Source: Telluria mixta
Lineage (GTDB): Bacteria; Pseudomonadota; Gammaproteobacteria; Burkholderiales; Burkholderiaceae_D
Direction of reading: 5' to 3'
Length of the DNA: 64,000 nt
Assembly: GCF_029223865.1 (NCBI RefSeq)
Contig: NZ_CP119520.1
Location: forward strand, 5,022,001 to 5,086,000
Shown here piece by piece: positions 37,311-46,948 of the stretch. The first letter of the stretch is position 1, and every line of letters begins with the position of its first letter. The notes under the pieces were generated by a model. That model worked only from the letters and a program-made list of their open reading frames with translations, ran no database searches and was not told where the DNA came from. The position numbers and the translations under genes were made by a program.

Positions 37311-37350
37311 TTGAGGTTATATTGCACCGCATAACCTCGGTGGAGACGAC

Positions 37351-39582
37351 ATGGAGAAAAAACGTTTTGCGCGCACGGCCATCGCCTGCGCGCTGATGGC
37401 GCTCGCGGGCGCGGCGCAGGCGGATGTGAGCCAGCGCGTGGAAGCGCTGCTGCGGCAGATGACGCTGGACGAAAAGGTCGGCCAGCTGAACCAGTTGTCC
37501 GGCAAGGACTTCAGCACGGGCCCGGGCACCGACAAGGTGCGCGACATCGAGCGCGACATCCGCGAAGGCAGGATCGGATCCATGCTGAACATCCGCGGCG
37601 CGGACGAGACGCGCCGGGTGCAGGCGCTGGCGCTGCAGTCGCGCCTGCACATTCCGCTGCTGTTCGGGCTCGACGTCATCCACGGCTACCGCACCGTATT
37701 CCCCGTGCCGCTGGGCGAAGCGGCGTCGTGGGACCTTGACGCGATCGAGGAGTCGGCCCGCATCGCCGCGCGCGAGGCCTCCGCTGCCGGCGTCCACTGG
37801 ACGTTCGCGCCGATGGTCGACATCGGCCGCGATCCGCGCTGGGGCAGGGTGATGGAAGGCGCGGGCGAAGACACCTACCTCGGATCGCGCATCGCCGCGG
37901 CCCGCGTGCGCGGCTTCCAGGGCACGAAGCTGGGCGGACTCGAATCCGTGATGGCCACCGCAAAGCACTTCGCCGGCTATGGCGCCGCGATCGCCGGCCG
38001 CGATTACAACGCGGTCGATATGAGCGAGCACCAGCTTTACGAAACCTACCTGCCGCCGTTCAAGGCCGCGGCGGATGCGGGCGTGGCGACGTTCATGAAC
38101 TCGTTCAATACGCTGAACGGCGTGCCGGCCACCGGCAATGCAATGCTGCAGCGGGACATCCTCAAGGGCCGCTGGAATTTCAAGGGCTTCGTCGTCAGCG
38201 ACTGGGGTTCGGTGCGCGAAATGGTCGTCCACGGCTATGCCGACGACCTGCCGGATGCGGCCGCGAAGGCGATCTTCGCCGGCAGCGACATGGATATGGA
38301 GAGCAGCGCCTACGCCTCGTCGCTGGCGGAGCTCGTGCGCAGCGGCCGGGTCGACGTGGCGCTCGTCGACGACGCCGTGCGGCGCGTGCTGACGAAGAAG
38401 TTCGAGCTGGGCCTGTTCGACGACCCGTACCGTTTCTCCGATCCCGCGCGCGAAAAAGCGGCGCTGGCGGACCCGCGCCACCGCGCGGCCGCGCGCCGGA
38501 TCGCGGCCGAGTCGATGGTCTTGCTGAAGAACGACGCCGGTGCGCTGCCGCTGCGTAAAGGCGCGCGCTCGATTGCCGTGATCGGACCGCTGGCCGATGC
38601 CCGGCGCGACCTCGAAGGCGGCTGGATCGTGGACTCCAATGCGGCCACGATGGCGAGTCTCGTGGACGCCGTGCGCACGCATGCGGGACCGGGCACGCGC
38701 GTCAGGCACGCCGCCGGTTGCGACGTGGCCTGCCGCGGTAACGACGGCTTCGCAGCAGCGCTCGACGTCGCGCGCGCGTCCGACGTCGTCGTGCTGGCCG
38801 TCGGCGAAAGCTGGGACATGTCGGGCGAGGCGAAATCACGCGCCAATATCGGCCTGCCGGGCCGCCAGGCGGAACTCTTCGACGCGTTGAAGGCGATCGG
38901 CAAGACGCCCGTCGTCGTGATCATGGCCGGGCGCCCGCTGATCTTCGAGAACGTCGCGGAAGGGGCGAACGCCATCCTGTACGCGTGGCACCCCGGCAGC
39001 GAAGGGGGCAATGCGATCGCGGACGTGCTGTTCGGGGACGTGAACCCGTCCGCGAAACTGCCCATGACCTTTCCGCGCAACATGGGGCAGATCCCGATCG
39101 GCTACCAGCAATACCAGACGGGCCGTCCCGTGCTGGACAACGGGAACAGCGTCTATCGGTCGGCATACATCGATTCGCCGAACACGCCGCGCTACGCATT
39201 CGGCCATGGCCTCAGCTATACGACGTTCGCGTACGGCGACCTGCGTGTGTCGAACACGCGGATGGCGCCCGACGGGAAGACCACCCTTCAGTTCACGCTG
39301 ACGAACAGCGGACGCGTGGCCGGCGCCGAGGTCGTGCAGTTCTACCTGCGCGACCCCGTCGCATCCGTCGTGCGGCCGGTGAAGGAATTGAAGGGCTTCC
39401 AGCGCGTGATGTTGAAACCGGGCGAGCGCCGGACCGTCAGCTTCACGGTCGACCGCGACACCTTGTCGTTCTTCGACCGCAAGCTGGCGTGGGGCGCGGA
39501 ACCGGGGACGTTCGAGCTGATGGTCGGAAGCGCGTCGGACGACATCCGCCTGCGCCAGACCATCGAGCTGACGCCCCGTTGA
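37351..39582 (+). CDS. bglX: GH3 beta-glucosidase, BglX type
   Basis: This 743-residue periplasmic enzyme has a signal peptide (IACALMALAGAAQA). The GH3 N-terminal domain contains PLLFGLDVIHGYRTVFPVP, KHFAGYGA and GFVVSDWGS, whose Asp is the catalytic nucleophile. The C-terminal GH3 domain includes VVLAVGESWDMSGEA and FAYGDL, and a fibronectin III-like domain closes the protein (GAEVVQFYL). It should hydrolyse beta-linked glucosides. It converges with the TonB receptor gene, only 9 bases between stops, and shares operator sequences with it, so both likely serve one oligosaccharide pathway. Confidence 0.93.
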   Translation: MEKKRFARTAIACALMALAGAAQADVSQRVEALLRQMTLDEKVGQLNQLSGKDFSTGPGTDKVRDIERDIREGRIGSMLNIRGADETRRVQALALQSRLHIPLLFGLDVIHGYRTVFPVPLGEAASWDLDAIEESARIAAREASAAGVHWTFAPMVDIGRDPRWGRVMEGAGEDTYLGSRIAAARVRGFQGTKLGGLESVMATAKHFAGYGAAIAGRDYNAVDMSEHQLYETYLPPFKAAADAGVATFMNSFNTLNGVPATGNAMLQRDILKGRWNFKGFVVSDWGSVREMVVHGYADDLPDAAAKAIFAGSDMDMESSAYASSLAELVRSGRVDVALVDDAVRRVLTKKFELGLFDDPYRFSDPAREKAALADPRHRAAARRIAAESMVLLKNDAGALPLRKGARSIAVIGPLADARRDLEGGWIVDSNAATMASLVDAVRTHAGPGTRVRHAAGCDVACRGNDGFAAALDVARASDVVVLAVGESWDMSGEAKSRANIGLPGRQAELFDALKAIGKTPVVVIMAGRPLIFENVAEGANAILYAWHPGSEGGNAIADVLFGDVNPSAKLPMTFPRNMGQIPIGYQQYQTGRPVLDNGNSVYRSAYIDSPNTPRYAFGHGLSYTTFAYGDLRVSNTRMAPDGKTTLQFTLTNSGRVAGAEVVQFYLRDPVASVVRPVKELKGFQRVMLKPGERRTVSFTVDRDTLSFFDRKLAWGAEPGTFELMVGSASDDIRLRQTIELTPR

Positions 39583-39591
39583 CGACGCCCG

Positions 39592-41970
39592 TCAGAACGT
39601 CACGTCCGCGCGCACGCCGAAGTAGCGGTGCCAGTCGCGCGGCGGCAGCCATTCGGTGGTGTTCACGGCGTGCGGCGTGTTCGGCGCCTTCGGGCTCCAC
39701 GTGCTGTTGGCGATGCTGTTGTTCAGGCCCGCCGCGTACTGGCGGTCGAACAGGTTGTTGATGAACAGCGTCGCCTTCCAGCGGCCGGCCCGGTCCGCGG
39801 CGCCGAACGTCAGGTTCGTGATGCTGTAGGCGCCCTGGATCGTGTTCGGATCCTGGTTCAGCGAGAACTGCGTGCGGCTCTGGTAGCGCGTGGTGGCGGC
39901 GATGAAGCCGTCGAACGGCAGCGCCGGCAGCGGCACGTCCAGCTGGCCGCCGAGATTCAGTTTCACTTTCGGCGCGTTGGGCAGCGTCTTGCCGGCCAGG
40001 TCCTGCACGTTCGTGTTGTTGAATTCGGGGCTCTGGTAGCAGCCCGGTCCCGGGACGGCCCCCGTGCCTGCGGCGTTCAACACGTTGTAGCAGGGACCGT
40101 TGCGGAACTCGCGGATCGTCGCCTCGGTGTACGCGAGGCTGCCGTTCAGCTGCAGCAGGCGCGTCACGCGCGCGCTGCCTTCCAGTTCCAGGCCCTGCGT
40201 GCGCAGGCCGCCGATGCTGTTCAGCGCCGTGCGGAAGATGCCGTCGTAGTCGAAGAAACCGGCCGACTGCTGGAAGTTGTGGAAGTCGGTGCGGAACGCG
40301 GCCAGCGAGAACATCGCGCGGTTGTCCCACAGGCTCTGCTTCCAGCCGACTTCATAGCTGCGCGCCGTCTCGGGCGCCACCGGCGGGCGCGCGGCCAGCA
40401 CGGCCGTGAAGCTGGACGTGAGGTCGTAGGCGATGCCCTTGTGGCCCGTCGAGAGCGTGCCGTACACCATCGCGTCCTTGCTCAGCCTGTGCTCGAGGCC
40501 CAGCTTCCACGTGCGGCTCGTGTTGCTGTCAGAGCGCGTGTAGAACTCGGTCTGCGCGAACGCCTGCGGCGGCACCGTGTAGCGGCGGAAGCGGTAGCCC
40601 GTGTCCTCGTCGTTCAGGCGTGCGCCGACGATGAGGCTCGTGTCGGGGCGGAAGTCCCAGCTGCCCTGGCCGTAGATCGCCTTGTTGACGTTCCACGCAT
40701 CGGCGCCGTAGTTCGTGCCGTAGTTCTGGATCAGCGGGACCTTGGCCAGCTCGCGATTCAGGTCGTTCTTGCCGTACCAGAGACCGGCCACGTAGCGGAT
40801 CGGACCACGGTCCGGCGACGTGAGGCGGAATTCCTGCGTCGTCGACTTCACGTTGAACACGCCGTACTGGTACAGGCCCCCGTGCATCTGCGTGGGCGCG
40901 CCATTCGGCAGGGCGAGGAACTGCAGGATGTCGATGTCGGTGGCGTCGTTGTCCTGATAGTCATCCATGTGGTACTTGCTGTAGGACGAGATGGCGCTGA
41001 GCGTGAGGCCGTTCGCGAGACCGTAATCGATCTTGAGGCCCGTGCCCCAGTCGTGGAATTTGCCGCCCGTCGGGTAGTCGTTGCGCACGTCGCGGTTGGA
41101 CGGATTGATGTTGATCCCCGCGAGGACGACGGACTGCGGCAGCTGCGGCGCATTGCGATACAGGCCGCCCGGCGTCATCGACGTGAACGCGGTCGTGCAG
41201 CAGAATTTCTCCGTGCGGTTGTAGTGGGGCGTCAGCGTGAACGTCAGGTCGTCGGTCGGGCGCCATTCGAACTTCGCATTCAGGTTGTCGCCCTTGCTGC
41301 CATTGAGCTTGCCGCCGGTCGTCAGGTTGTTCAGGGTGCCGTCGTAATTCGTCTTGCTGGCGGCGACGCGCATGCGAAACGTGTCGGACACGGCACCCGA
41401 CACGCTGACACCCGCGCGCCATTCGTCGTCGTTCGTGGCCAGGAAGGTCGCCGTCGTCCTGACCGGGCCGCCGATGGGCTTCGTCGTGATGTTCAGCGCA
41501 CCCGCGATCGAGCTCTTGCCGAACAGCGTACTTTGCGGGCCCTTCAGCACCTCGATGCGGTTGACGTCCGCCAGGTCCTTGAACGCGTTGGCCTGCATGC
41601 CAAGCGGGATGTCGTCGACGATCGCGGCCACGTCGGCCTCGACGCCGATGCCCAGCGAGTACGTGCCGACGCCGCGCATGTTGATGCTGAAGTTGCCCGG
41701 CTGGGTGCCGTAGGACAGCGTCAGTGCGGGCGACAGCGCGGGCAGGTCGTCCAGCTCGCGCACGTTGGAGCGCTGCAGGACGGCGTCGCCGAGGACCGTG
41801 ATCGACGCGGGCACGTCCTGCAGGTTCTGGGCGCGCTTGTTCGCGGTGACGACGACGGTTTCCAGTTTCACGGGTTCGGGCTGCCGCGCGTCCTGGGCAT
41901 GGGCGCTCATGGCAAGCAGGGCGGTGGCGATGGCGGCTGCGGCGGGCCTGGGTGTGCCGGGGTAACGCAT
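39592..41970 (-). CDS. TonB-dependent receptor
   Basis: This 792-residue outer-membrane receptor has an N-terminal signal (AAAIATALLAMSAHA), a TonB box region (ETVVVTA), a plug domain (NLQDVPASITVLG, NRIEVLKGPQSTLFG) and a 22-strand-type barrel ending in GVRADVTF. It imports a ligand driven by TonB. Position opposite the beta-glucosidase and AAACGTTT operators upstream suggest plant oligosaccharides and not iron, although the closest general family includes siderophore receptors. Two adjacent Cys (KFCCTTAF) in an extracellular loop are a minor oddity. Confidence 0.9.
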   Translation of the reverse strand: MRYPGTPRPAAAAIATALLAMSAHAQDARQPEPVKLETVVVTANKRAQNLQDVPASITVLGDAVLQRSNVRELDDLPALSPALTLSYGTQPGNFSINMRGVGTYSLGIGVEADVAAIVDDIPLGMQANAFKDLADVNRIEVLKGPQSTLFGKSSIAGALNITTKPIGGPVRTTATFLATNDDEWRAGVSVSGAVSDTFRMRVAASKTNYDGTLNNLTTGGKLNGSKGDNLNAKFEWRPTDDLTFTLTPHYNRTEKFCCTTAFTSMTPGGLYRNAPQLPQSVVLAGININPSNRDVRNDYPTGGKFHDWGTGLKIDYGLANGLTLSAISSYSKYHMDDYQDNDATDIDILQFLALPNGAPTQMHGGLYQYGVFNVKSTTQEFRLTSPDRGPIRYVAGLWYGKNDLNRELAKVPLIQNYGTNYGADAWNVNKAIYGQGSWDFRPDTSLIVGARLNDEDTGYRFRRYTVPPQAFAQTEFYTRSDSNTSRTWKLGLEHRLSKDAMVYGTLSTGHKGIAYDLTSSFTAVLAARPPVAPETARSYEVGWKQSLWDNRAMFSLAAFRTDFHNFQQSAGFFDYDGIFRTALNSIGGLRTQGLELEGSARVTRLLQLNGSLAYTEATIREFRNGPCYNVLNAAGTGAVPGPGCYQSPEFNNTNVQDLAGKTLPNAPKVKLNLGGQLDVPLPALPFDGFIAATTRYQSRTQFSLNQDPNTIQGAYSITNLTFGAADRAGRWKATLFINNLFDRQYAAGLNNSIANSTWSPKAPNTPHAVNTTEWLPPRDWHRYFGVRADVTF

Positions 41971-42012
41971 GTTGGTCTCCTTGTTATCGGTCTGGCCGGT
42001 GGCGCGGCGCGG

Positions 42013-42028
42013 TTGGCAACGTTTCCAA
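42013..42028. promoter_or_regulatory. near-palindromic LacI-type site upstream of the TonB receptor
   Basis: TTGGCAACGTTTCCAA is a near-perfect inverted repeat centred on ACGT, about 43 bases upstream of the receptor start. Its AACGTTT core matches the bglX operator. It is probably the proximal operator of the receptor promoter. Confidence 0.5.
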
Positions 42029-42127
42029 TTCCGGCGAAATAAAAAGACGGTACGTTCGGTCCGCTCGGGTAAACGATTGAGCGACTAAGGCGCAAAAGTT
42101 CGTGGCCGATATGCTTGGATTTGGAAG

Positions 42128-42139
42128 TTAAACGTTTTC
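42128..42139. promoter_or_regulatory. second AAACGTTT site upstream of the TonB receptor
   Basis: TTAAACGTTTTC contains the palindrome AAACGTTT, the same core as the bglX operator. It lies about 160 bases upstream of the receptor start, so it and the site at 42013 could be bridged by one repressor. Confidence 0.5.
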
Positions 42140-42244
42140 CGTCAACCGCGAAAATAACCTAACCATGCGATAAAGACAAGCAGAATGGATGCGGCGCTGC
42201 AGCGATGGGTCGTCAATATGGCGTTGATGGGCTATATTTTACGG

Positions 42245-42691
42245 ATGCACCTCATCGAGAAAACTGTCGTCGTCGCCGCGCCTCCGGCAACGGTCTGGGA
42301 CGCGCTGACGGACCCCGCCGCCATGCGCATGTGGATGGGCGAACCGGACATGGCGATCGAGGTCGCCACCGACTGGCGGCCCGGCTCGCCCATCGTCATC
42401 AGCGGCGAGCACCACGGGGCGTTCCGCAATCACGGCATCGTGCTGGACGCCGTGCCCGGCGCGCTGCTCCGCTATACGCACCTGAGCTCCGTGTCCGCGC
42501 TGGCGGACCTACCGGAGCACTACAGCGTGATCGCATTCGCACTCGATGCCGTGGACGGCGGGACGGCCGTGCGCCTGACCGTCGAGCGATTCGCGACGGA
42601 AGCGATCTACCGGCACCTGAACCTGTACTGGCGCGGGACGCTGGACGTGTTCAAGGCGTTCGTCGAGCGGCGGCCTATAATGAGCCCATGA
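42245..42691 (+). CDS. SRPBCC (AHSA1-like) domain protein
   Basis: This is a soluble protein of about 148 residues. ATG 42245 is chosen because the domain begins there with HLIEKTVVVAAPPATVWDAL; ATG 42185 would add 20 residues without obvious function. The pattern DPAAMRMWMGE and the later RLTVERFATEAIYRHLNLYW are typical of the AHSA1/START helix-grip fold, which binds hydrophobic ligands or Hsp90-like partners. Its stop overlaps the nitroreductase start (ATGA), so they are co-translated. The ligand is unknown. Confidence 0.75.
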   Translation: MHLIEKTVVVAAPPATVWDALTDPAAMRMWMGEPDMAIEVATDWRPGSPIVISGEHHGAFRNHGIVLDAVPGALLRYTHLSSVSALADLPEHYSVIAFALDAVDGGTAVRLTVERFATEAIYRHLNLYWRGTLDVFKAFVERRPIMSP

Positions 42692-43266
42692 ATGAACCAA
42701 TGAGCGACGATGTGTGGAACACGCTGGCGGCGCGCCGGCACGTGGCCCTGCGCCGCCTGCAGGCGCCGGGTCCCGACGACGCCGCGCTGGCGCGGATCAT
42801 GGAAGCCGCCGGGCAGGCGCCCGATCACGGCTGCCTGCTGCCCTGGCGCTTCGTGCTGATCCCATCGGAGCGGCGCGACGATCTCGGCGTCGTGTTCGAG
42901 GAGGCGCTCGTGCAGCGCGATCCGACGGCCGACGATGAAGCGCGGGCGTCCGCGCGCGAGAAAGCCGGTTACGCGCCGTGCCTGCTCGTGGCGATCCTCG
43001 TCGACGCACCCGGCACCGCCATCCCGGTCGAGGAAAAACTGATATCCCTGGGCTGCGCACTGCAGAACGTGCTGCTCGCGGCGCAGGCGCTGGGCTTTGC
43101 CAGCGGCCTCGCGAGCGGCGGGGCGCTCGAGTTGCCCGCCATGCGCCGCCTGCTGGCGCTCGAAGCCCACGAGCGCGCCGTCTGCTTCGTCGGCATCGGC
43201 ACGGGAGAATCAAGAAAAACGCCCCGGGTGCGTCCGCAGCCGGGGCAGTTCTTCAAAAGCTTGTAG
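42688..43266 (+). CDS. nitroreductase-family FMN protein
   Basis: This 192-residue protein starts at ATG 42688, overlapping the SRPBCC stop by four bases. Motifs fit the short nitroreductase (YdjA-like) family: a RRHVALRRLQAPGPD start, APDHGCLLPWRFVLI and ALGFASGL for the FMN site, and VGIGTG near the end. Such enzymes reduce nitro groups or related acceptors using NAD(P)H. Its neighbour suggests a shared pathway, but the substrate is not evident. Confidence 0.85.
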   Translation: MNEPMSDDVWNTLAARRHVALRRLQAPGPDDAALARIMEAAGQAPDHGCLLPWRFVLIPSERRDDLGVVFEEALVQRDPTADDEARASAREKAGYAPCLLVAILVDAPGTAIPVEEKLISLGCALQNVLLAAQALGFASGLASGGALELPAMRRLLALEAHERAVCFVGIGTGESRKTPRVRPQPGQFFKSL

Positions 43267-43269
43267 GAG

Positions 43270-44013
43270 CTATTGCACGAGCGGCGTCGCGCTCCCTTCC
43301 AGGGTGATACCTTCGATGCGCGCGCGGCCCACGAGGATCTGCAAATACTGGTGGATGCCCCGCTGCAGCGCCGCCGTTGCGAGCCAGGCTGCGATCTGCG
43401 ACTTCACCGTCTCGAACGGCAGCAACGACCCGTCGATGCGGCGCAGCACCTGCACGATGTGCAGGCCGAAGCGCGTCTCGATGGGGCGCGCGGCGAACTC
43501 GTTTTCGCCGAGGCGGAACAGCACGTCGTCGAATTCCGGCACGCAGTCGCCGCGGCTCAGCTGACCGAGGCTCCCGCCGACGGCGCCGGACGGGCAGTTC
43601 GAATACTGCGCCGCCAGTTCGCCGAAGCGCTCGGGCGCGGCCCGCAGCGCCGCCAGGATGTCCTCCGCCGTTTCGCGGACGAGGTCCAGCGGCACGGTCG
43701 GCGTCACCTGGAACAGAATGTGGCGCGCTTCGACCATCTCGCCGCGGGTGAACTTGTCCGGATGGTTCCGGTAGTAGGTGAGGCACGCCGCGTCGTCGGC
43801 CTGCGGCACACTGACTTCCTGTGTCAGCAATGCCTCGATGCGCGTGTCTTCGTCGCCGTAGATGCCGAGGCGGTCCGCTTCCTGCAGCAGCACGGTGCGC
43901 AGCACGACTTCGTGCACCGACCGTTTCAGGGGATTCGCGGCGCCCTTGTGGTGCGGCAGTTCCAGTTCGATCTGGCGGTCGTCGATCTCGACGCCGTTGA
44001 CGGAGATACCCAT
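43270..44013 (-). CDS. parvulin-type peptidyl-prolyl isomerase of the nar operon
   Basis: This 247-residue protein has an N-terminal helical part and a rotamase domain from about residue 105 (EARHILFQV, GELAAQYSNCPSGAVGGSLG, FGLHIVQVL). The PpiC/NifM-like layout matches proteins often encoded after narI in betaproteobacteria and pseudomonads, where they are thought to help fold nitrate reductase. There is no signal peptide, so it acts in the cytoplasm. It starts 9 bases after the narI stop, clearly in the same operon. Confidence 0.85.
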   Translation of the reverse strand: MGISVNGVEIDDRQIELELPHHKGAANPLKRSVHEVVLRTVLLQEADRLGIYGDEDTRIEALLTQEVSVPQADDAACLTYYRNHPDKFTRGEMVEARHILFQVTPTVPLDLVRETAEDILAALRAAPERFGELAAQYSNCPSGAVGGSLGQLSRGDCVPEFDDVLFRLGENEFAARPIETRFGLHIVQVLRRIDGSLLPFETVKSQIAAWLATAALQRGIHQYLQILVGRARIEGITLEGSATPLVQ

Positions 44014-44022
44014 GACGACTCC

Positions 44023-44706
44023 TTAGCGCGGACGGACCAGCTGGAAGGCACGGCCCAGGTAAGTCACCGCGCCGAAGCCGCTCCAGATGTGGACGAGGCG
44101 GGTGAACGGGAAGATGACGAACAGCGACATCCCCATGAACAGGTGTAGCTTGAACACGAGCGGCGCATCGATGATGAAGCCGGCGGCATCGCCGCGGAAC
44201 GTCACGATGTGCTGGGCCCACGTCATCAGCAGGACCATCATGTGCCCGTCCAGGTGGCCGGCCGACACGAAGATGGACGAGAGACCGAGGAGCAGGGTAC
44301 CCAGGATCCACAGCAGCACGATCTTGTCCTTGAATGTGGTGGCGGCGCGCAGGCGCTCGTTGCCGAGGCGGCGGGCGAGCAGCAGCAGGATGCCGATCAG
44401 GCACAGCGTGCCCATCACGCCGCCGGCGGCCATTGCGAACAGCTGCTTGGCGCCGTGCGTGACGCCGAGCGTGTCCCAGACCCATACGGGGGTCAGCAGG
44501 CCGACGGCGTGACCGCCCAGCAGGCCGATGATCCCGATGTGGAACAGGATGCTCCCCAGGCGCAGCTGGCCGGTGTGCAGCACCTGCGTGGATTCGGAGC
44601 GCCACGTGTATTGCTCGCGGTCGAAGCGGATCAGGCTCCCGAGCAGGAAGATCGCCAGCGCGACGTACGGGTAGATCCCGAACAGGAATTGGTTTACGTA
44701 GTTCAT
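44023..44706 (-). CDS. narI: respiratory nitrate reductase gamma subunit
   Basis: This 227-residue membrane protein has five hydrophobic helices. Haem-ligand histidines are visible in LFHIGIIGLLGGH and in the C-terminal MSLFVIFPFTRLVHIWSGF. NarI takes electrons from quinol through two b-haems and passes them to NarH. The length equals that of E. coli NarI. It lies between narJ and the PPIase gene in the operon. Confidence 0.95.
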   Translation of the reverse strand: MNYVNQFLFGIYPYVALAIFLLGSLIRFDREQYTWRSESTQVLHTGQLRLGSILFHIGIIGLLGGHAVGLLTPVWVWDTLGVTHGAKQLFAMAAGGVMGTLCLIGILLLLARRLGNERLRAATTFKDKIVLLWILGTLLLGLSSIFVSAGHLDGHMMVLLMTWAQHIVTFRGDAAGFIIDAPLVFKLHLFMGMSLFVIFPFTRLVHIWSGFGAVTYLGRAFQLVRPR

Positions 44707-44716
44707 GCTGCCTCCC

Positions 44717-45370
44717 TCAGTGCACTTCCGCTGCGGCCGGACGGGTGCCGCGCGGGTAGAAATTGATCGGTTGCGGGCCGGACGTCTGCGGCTTGAGCAG
44801 GGGCTCGACGCCGTCCGCGCCGGGGCCGAAGGTTTCCAGCGCCTCGTCCATGTCCTTGATCGGCGGCTCGGACAATTCTTCCGCTACCACCGGGGACAAG
44901 GACTCCAGCACATCGAACACGCCGGCATACGGACTGCCGTTCGCCGCCAGCTTGCGGCCGATGAACGCCAGCACGTGGACCGCGTCGCCCAGCAGGCGGC
45001 CGGCTTCCTCGTCGTCCAGCTGCGACAGGAATTCGAGGAACAGCGGCACGAAGTCGGGCAGTTCGTCGCCCTGCATCTGCAAGCCGTGCTTCTTGTACTC
45101 TTCCATCAGGTCGACCATGGCCTGGCCGCGGTCGCGCGACTCGCCGTGGATATGCTCGAACAAATGCAGCGAGTGCGACGGCGTGCGGTCGAACGTCTGC
45201 ACGTATTCCTGCTGCAAGGTGATCATGTCGTTCTCGGCCAGGTGCGCCAGCAACGGCGCCACGCGGGCGCGCATCGGCAGCGGCAGACCGACTTCCAGCT
45301 CCGGCAGGGCGGCGACGAGGTCGCCCTCCGGGTACAGCAGCAGTGCGGACAGGATGCGGTAGTGGTTCAT
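44717..45370 (-). CDS. narJ: nitrate reductase assembly chaperone
   Basis: This 217-residue all-helical acidic protein (ILSALLLYPEGDLVAALPEL at the start, VPLFLEFLSQLDDEEAGRLL in the middle) belongs to the TorD/NarJ family. NarJ binds the N-terminus of NarG and helps molybdenum cofactor and iron-sulfur cluster insertion. It begins directly after the narH stop and ends 10 bases before narI, in the standard order. Confidence 0.95.
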   Translation of the reverse strand: MNHYRILSALLLYPEGDLVAALPELEVGLPLPMRARVAPLLAHLAENDMITLQQEYVQTFDRTPSHSLHLFEHIHGESRDRGQAMVDLMEEYKKHGLQMQGDELPDFVPLFLEFLSQLDDEEAGRLLGDAVHVLAFIGRKLAANGSPYAGVFDVLESLSPVVAEELSEPPIKDMDEALETFGPGADGVEPLLKPQTSGPQPINFYPRGTRPAAAEVH

Positions 45371-45371
45371 G

Positions 45372-46928
45372 TCAGGCTCCTTCCGTTTCTTTCTTCTTGC
45401 GCGATTTCGGCATCGACACGAAGATCGTCGAGCCGTGCTTCTTCTTGCCGAACAGCGAGGCGTCGCTGGTGCCGTCCGAGCAGCCGTTACCGAACGAGAA
45501 GCCGCACGAGCCTTTTTCGTTGAAGCTGTCCTCGGCCATCTCCTTGTGGCTGCTCGGGATCACGAAGCGGTCTTCGTAGTTCGCGATGGCCATGATGTGG
45601 TACATGTCTTCCACGACCGCCTGCGACAGGCCCACCTGACGCAGGACATCGAGGTTCTCGACCTTGTCGACCGACTTCGAACGCATGTAGGCACGCATCG
45701 CCAGCATGCGGTCCAGCGCATGCACGACCGGCGCTTCCTTGCCCGCGGTGAGCAGGTTGGCGAGGTAGCGCACGGGAATGCGCAGGCTCTTCGTGTCGGG
45801 CAGGATGCCGTTCATGCCCATCTTGCCGCTTTCGGCTGCCGCCTGGATCGGCGACAGCGGCGGGATGTACCACACCATCGGCAAGGTGCGATATTCCGGG
45901 TGCAGCGGGAACGCGATCTTCCATTCGACGGCCATCTTGTAGACGGGCGAGCGCTTCGCGGATTCCAGCCACGAGTCCGGGATGCCCTGGCGACGGGCTT
46001 CCGCGATCACTTCGGGATCGTGCGGATCGAGGAACAGGCCGAGCTGCGCTTCGTACAGGTCCTGCTCGTCGGCGACGGAGGCCGCGGCTTCGATCTTGTC
46101 GGCGTCGTACAGCAGCACGCCCAGGTAGCGGATGCGGCCCACGCAGGTTTCCGAGCACACGGTCGGCTGGCCCGCTTCGATGCGCGGGTAGCAGAACGTG
46201 CACTTCTCGGCCTTGCCCGACGACCAGTTGTAGTAGATCTTCTTGTACGGGCAGCCGGAGATGCACATGCGCCAGCCGCGGCACTTGTCCTGGTCGATCA
46301 GCACGATGCCGTCGTCCTCGCGCTTGTACACGGAGCCGGACGGGCACGATGCCACGCAGGCCGGATTCAGGCAGTGCTCGCACAGGCGCGGCAGGTACAT
46401 CATGAAGGTGTTCTCGAACGTCGAGTACATCTCCTTCTGCACGTTGTCGAACAGCTTGTCCTTGCTGCGCTTGGCGAATTCGCCGCCCAGGTCATCTTCC
46501 CAATTGGGGCCCCATTCGATCTTGTCCATCTTCTTGCCGGTCAGGACGGAGATCGGACGGGCGGTCGGCGGCGTCTCGGACAGCGGTGCGTTCTGCAGGC
46601 GCTCGTAGTCGTACGTGAACGGCTCGTAGTACTCGTCGATCTGCGGCAGGTTCGGGTTGGCGAAGATGTTCGCCAGGATTTTCAGGCGGCCGCCCTGGCG
46701 CGGTTCGATCTTGCCGGACGCCGTGCGTTTCCAGCCGCCGTTCCATTTGTCCTGGTTTTCCCATTCCTTCGGGTAGCCGATGCCGGGCTTCGTCTCGACG
46801 TTGTTGAACCAGGCGTATTCCACGCCGTCGCGGCTCGTCCAGACGTTCTTGCAGGTCACCGAGCAGGTGTGGCAGCCGATGCATTTGTCCAGGTTCAGCA
46901 CCATGCCGATTTGTGCTCTGATCTTCAT
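45372..46928 (-). CDS. narH: respiratory nitrate reductase beta subunit
   Basis: This 518-residue protein carries four ferredoxin-like cysteine clusters: CIGCHTCSVTCKNVW near the start, then CEHCLNPACVASCP, KCRGWRMCISGCP and CTFCYP with CSETCVG. The Trp replacing a Cys in KCRGWRMC marks the 3Fe-4S cluster, as in E. coli NarH. It conducts electrons from NarI haems to NarG. It is encoded between narG and narJ with short spacers. Confidence 0.97.
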   Translation of the reverse strand: MKIRAQIGMVLNLDKCIGCHTCSVTCKNVWTSRDGVEYAWFNNVETKPGIGYPKEWENQDKWNGGWKRTASGKIEPRQGGRLKILANIFANPNLPQIDEYYEPFTYDYERLQNAPLSETPPTARPISVLTGKKMDKIEWGPNWEDDLGGEFAKRSKDKLFDNVQKEMYSTFENTFMMYLPRLCEHCLNPACVASCPSGSVYKREDDGIVLIDQDKCRGWRMCISGCPYKKIYYNWSSGKAEKCTFCYPRIEAGQPTVCSETCVGRIRYLGVLLYDADKIEAAASVADEQDLYEAQLGLFLDPHDPEVIAEARRQGIPDSWLESAKRSPVYKMAVEWKIAFPLHPEYRTLPMVWYIPPLSPIQAAAESGKMGMNGILPDTKSLRIPVRYLANLLTAGKEAPVVHALDRMLAMRAYMRSKSVDKVENLDVLRQVGLSQAVVEDMYHIMAIANYEDRFVIPSSHKEMAEDSFNEKGSCGFSFGNGCSDGTSDASLFGKKKHGSTIFVSMPKSRKKKETEGA

Positions 46929-46948
46929 ATCTTTACCTCGTTATCTTT

